Part shown: piece after piece, positions 6,086 to 7,715 of the stretch
Numbering within the stretch: position 1 is the first letter of the stretch
Layout: each line of letters starts with the position of its first letter
Assembly: GCA_007116425.1 (NCBI GenBank)
Contig: SKIL01000021.1
Span: 1-7,715, forward strand
Direction: 5' to 3'
Source of the DNA: Bacteriovoracaceae bacterium
GTDB lineage: Bacteria; Bdellovibrionota; Bacteriovoracia; Bacteriovoracales; Bacteriovoracaceae
Length of the DNA: 7,715 nucleotides
Translations under genes and position numbers: made by a program
Notes under the pieces: model-generated
What the model saw: the letters and a program-made list of their open reading frames with translations, nothing else
The model's database searches: none
Told to the model about the DNA's origin: nothing

Positions 6086-6934
6086 ATGAAAATTCTAAAA
6101 GAATTTCTTGTCTTAGCTCTTGCTGTCGTTTTGCTGAGTTCGTGTGCATCAGGGATTGGCGCGGGGATTCGCCCGCTATCTTACCAACATCAAACTCACC
6201 CCTTAAACAATGATCAGCTTTATATGGTTGGGGCCACACTATGGTATCAACGCGCTGCCGAGGTTAAGGCCCTAAGCTATCAAGCGTTTAATTTGGCGCA
6301 GATTCAATTAGATCTGGATCTTCAGTTTGCTCAGGCCACTAAAAAACCACGGGCCATTATTGTCGATATTGATGAAACAATTTTAGACAATAGTCCCTAT
6401 CAGGCAAGAGTGATTCTCAATGGTAAGGGTTTCGATGATCAAAGCTGGGAAGAATGGGTAGAAGAAGCTCAGGCCTCTCCTTTACCCGGTTCTGTCGAGT
6501 TTATGAACTATGCTCACGATAGGGGAGTTGAGCTTTTTTATATTACTAATCGATTCGAATCGGGCCGCCAGGCAACGCTAAAAAATCTTAGACAATGGGG
6601 CTTTCCCATAAAAGATGACAATTTGTTGATGCGTATCGATGAGTCCAGTAAGACCCAGAGAAGAGATATAGTTATGAGTGAATATCGAGTTGTCCTTCTG
6701 ATAGGAGATCAATTAGAAGACTTTTCTCACCGCTATGATGACCTCAGTTTAGATGAGAGAGAAGAGGTTACAGAGTTATATCGTGATGAGTTCGGGCACC
6801 GCTTTATTGTGCTACCGAATCCAATGTATGGCCTCTGGGAAAGACTGTTAGAGTCTGAAGTGCAAAATTTATTTGAAGAGGAAATCCATAATTTAGATAT
6901 CTGGTCACACTCACTGATTCCTGATGCAATTTAG
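6086..6934 (+). CDS. e(P4)-family acid phosphatase / 5'-nucleotidase lipoprotein (HAD superfamily, class C)
   Basis: The product has 282 residues from the ATG at 6086. It has a lipoprotein signal peptide with lipobox LSSC (Cys20), so it is anchored in the envelope. It resembles Haemophilus e(P4) (product of hel) throughout. There is an N-terminal LWYQRAAEVKALSYQAFNLA helix region (52-71). HAD motif I is DIDET (94-98; nucleophile Asp94, acid/base Asp96), motif II TN at 154-155, motif III Lys189 and motif IV GDQLEDF (207-213). A C-terminal FGHRFIVLPNPMYGLWE follows (236-252). The family dephosphorylates 5'-nucleotides such as NMN and AMP, which lets cells import nucleosides. A GTG at 6056 could add 10 residues, but it overlaps rnhA by 11 nt and spoils the signal peptide, whereas AAGGA precedes 6086 at a usable distance. 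Substrate preference is inferred from the family. Confidence 0.92.
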   Translation: MKILKEFLVLALAVVLLSSCASGIGAGIRPLSYQHQTHPLNNDQLYMVGATLWYQRAAEVKALSYQAFNLAQIQLDLDLQFAQATKKPRAIIVDIDETILDNSPYQARVILNGKGFDDQSWEEWVEEAQASPLPGSVEFMNYAHDRGVELFYITNRFESGRQATLKNLRQWGFPIKDDNLLMRIDESSKTQRRDIVMSEYRVVLLIGDQLEDFSHRYDDLSLDEREEVTELYRDEFGHRFIVLPNPMYGLWERLLESEVQNLFEEEIHNLDIWSHSLIPDAI

Positions 6935-7049
6935 TTGAGTATTTTTATTGAAAAGACTTTTTTTCATTATGTTGCCATATTTTATGTCTAGGTGTAGCCT
7001 TTTTTTATACTTTTATTAATTGATATTAGTCCGCAACAAGGATGTAGAG
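6935..7049 (+). other. AT-rich gap before the FKBP gene
   Basis: This 115-bp gap has runs of T and no gene. A very short hairpin (6990-7000, 4-bp stem including one G-T pair) is followed by six Ts and could be a weak terminator for the tyrS-rnhA-phosphatase operon, but the stem is too small to call. A near-consensus -10 (TATACT) sits just after it, so the gap probably carries the promoter of the FKBP gene. Confidence 0.3.
6982..7011 (+). promoter_or_regulatory. Candidate promoter of the FKBP lipoprotein gene
   Basis: TATACT at 7006-7011 matches 5 of 6 positions of the -10 consensus. The hexamer 18 bp upstream (TTATGT, 6982-6987) is a weak -35. Transcription would begin near 7018, about 32 nt before the ATG at 7050. 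The call depends mainly on the -10 and on position. Confidence 0.28.
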
Positions 7050-7715
7050 ATGTTCGGAAAAAAAGTTTTTATTTTAATAGGCCTTCTGGCTTCTTTTTCT
7101 ATGGTTGGTTGTCAACAGACGAGTGAATTTACTCCGCAAAGTGAAGAAGACAAAGTTTTGTATTCTTTTGGGGCCATTTTTGGCCAAAGGTTGGAGCAAT
7201 TAGAGCTTACAGATGCTGAGGCAGATATGCTACTTCAAGGTATTCGCGATCAGGTTACAAGTAGAGAGCTTAAAGTTAATCCTGATGATTACCAAATGAA
7301 AATCGCAGAGGTTCTTCAAGGGAGAGTTGAAGGACGAGCTCAGGCAGAAAAGCAAAAAGGATCAGAGTATCTTAATAACTTTGTTTCTGCTCAAGGTGGA
7401 GAGAGAACAGAATCAGGGCTTGCTTATAAAATTCACGAGGCGGGTGAAGGACAAAGGCCGACTCCTTCAGATATCGTAGAGGTTAGTTACGAGGGGCGAT
7501 TAATTGATGGAACTGTTTTTGATGCATCTGAGTCACCTGTAACTTTTCCTCTTAATCGAGTTGTTGCAGGATGGACCGAAGGTCTTCAAAAAATTGCTCC
7601 TGGTGGAAAAATGACTCTGGTTATTCCTTCAGACCTTGCTTACGGTGACGGTGGATTTCCACCTCAAATTCCTGGTGGAGCGACTCTCGTTTTTGATGTT
7701 GAGCTACACAGTGTA
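7050..7715 (+). CDS. FKBP-type peptidyl-prolyl cis-trans isomerase, Mip/FkpA-like lipoprotein (3' end cut by window)
   Basis: The frame is open from the ATG at 7050 (AAGGA about 7 nt upstream) to the right edge, giving 222 residues. A lipoprotein signal peptide ends in MVGC (Cys21), so the enzyme is expected to be membrane-anchored in the envelope. Residues about 34-110 are helical, starting DKVLYSFGAIFGQRL, and resemble the N-terminal dimerisation domain of Mip/FkpA proteins. Residues about 118-222 form the FKBP domain: VEVSYEGRLIDGTVFDAS (143-160), PGG-type turns, GWTEGLQKI (174-182), VIPSDLAYG (191-199) and the closing strand ATLVFDVELHSV (211-222). The family catalyses isomerisation of Xaa-Pro bonds and acts as a chaperone for exported proteins. 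VELHSV is close to the normal end of the domain, so few residues are missing. It probably has its own promoter. Confidence 0.93.
   Translation, partial: MFGKKVFILIGLLASFSMVGCQQTSEFTPQSEEDKVLYSFGAIFGQRLEQLELTDAEADMLLQGIRDQVTSRELKVNPDDYQMKIAEVLQGRVEGRAQAEKQKGSEYLNNFVSAQGGERTESGLAYKIHEAGEGQRPTPSDIVEVSYEGRLIDGTVFDASESPVTFPLNRVVAGWTEGLQKIAPGGKMTLVIPSDLAYGDGGFPPQIPGGATLVFDVELHSV

Noticed and set aside
6949..6966. TGAAAA/TTTTCA hairpin after the phosphatase gene as a terminator
   Set aside because: The stem is nearly all A-T pairs and no T-tract follows, so it would be too weak for intrinsic termination.
1..7715. tRNA or rRNA genes, CRISPR arrays, insertion sequences, attachment sites, defence systems
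   Set aside because: I found no cloverleaf-like sequence, regularly spaced repeats, transposase or integrase-like protein, or terminal inverted repeats; nearly all DNA is taken up by ordinary genes.

Overview
The window looks like chromosomal DNA of a low-to-moderate GC (roughly low-40s %, judged by eye) Gram-negative bacterium. It encodes two outer-membrane beta-barrel proteins, three lipoproteins and a cytoplasmic murein-peptide amidase, so an outer membrane and peptidoglycan are certain. The mix of a type-2 TyrRS, frequent TTG starts, porin-like barrels and hydrolytic lipoproteins reminds me of the Bdellovibrionota (Bacteriovorax/Halobacteriovorax-like predators). That placement is an inference from gene style, not a proven assignment.

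The left half (1-3927) is read on the minus strand in the order mpaA-like M14 amidase (3927-3235), porin-like outer-membrane protein (3234-2002), smaller outer-membrane barrel protein (1839-928), then a lipoprotein that runs off the left edge (916-1). The amidase and porin genes touch (stop TAA directly followed by ATG). The last two genes are 11 bp apart. A 162-bp gap with several small dyads and a perfect TATAAT hexamer separates the two pairs, so there may be one long operon or two. A good sigma-70-like promoter (TTGAAA, 17 bp, TAAGAT) sits before the amidase gene. A transporting pore coupled to a murein-tripeptide amidase would fit uptake and breakdown of peptidoglycan fragments.

The right half (about 4025-7715) is read on the plus strand: tyrS (tyrosyl-tRNA synthetase, type 2), rnhA (ribonuclease HI with an unusual N-terminal extension), an e(P4)-family HAD acid phosphatase/5'-nucleotidase lipoprotein, and, after a 115-bp gap, a Mip/FkpA-like FKBP peptidyl-prolyl isomerase lipoprotein that reaches the right edge. 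tyrS, rnhA and the phosphatase gene are spaced by about 20-bp gaps and are probably co-transcribed.

I see no tRNA or rRNA gene, CRISPR array, insertion sequence or phage module, and no convincing intrinsic terminator. Most of the window is ordinary housekeeping and envelope gene content. The best leads are the coupled porin-amidase pair, a strong excess of the tetranucleotide GGCC, start-codon reassignments, and the dyad-rich gap at 1840-2001.
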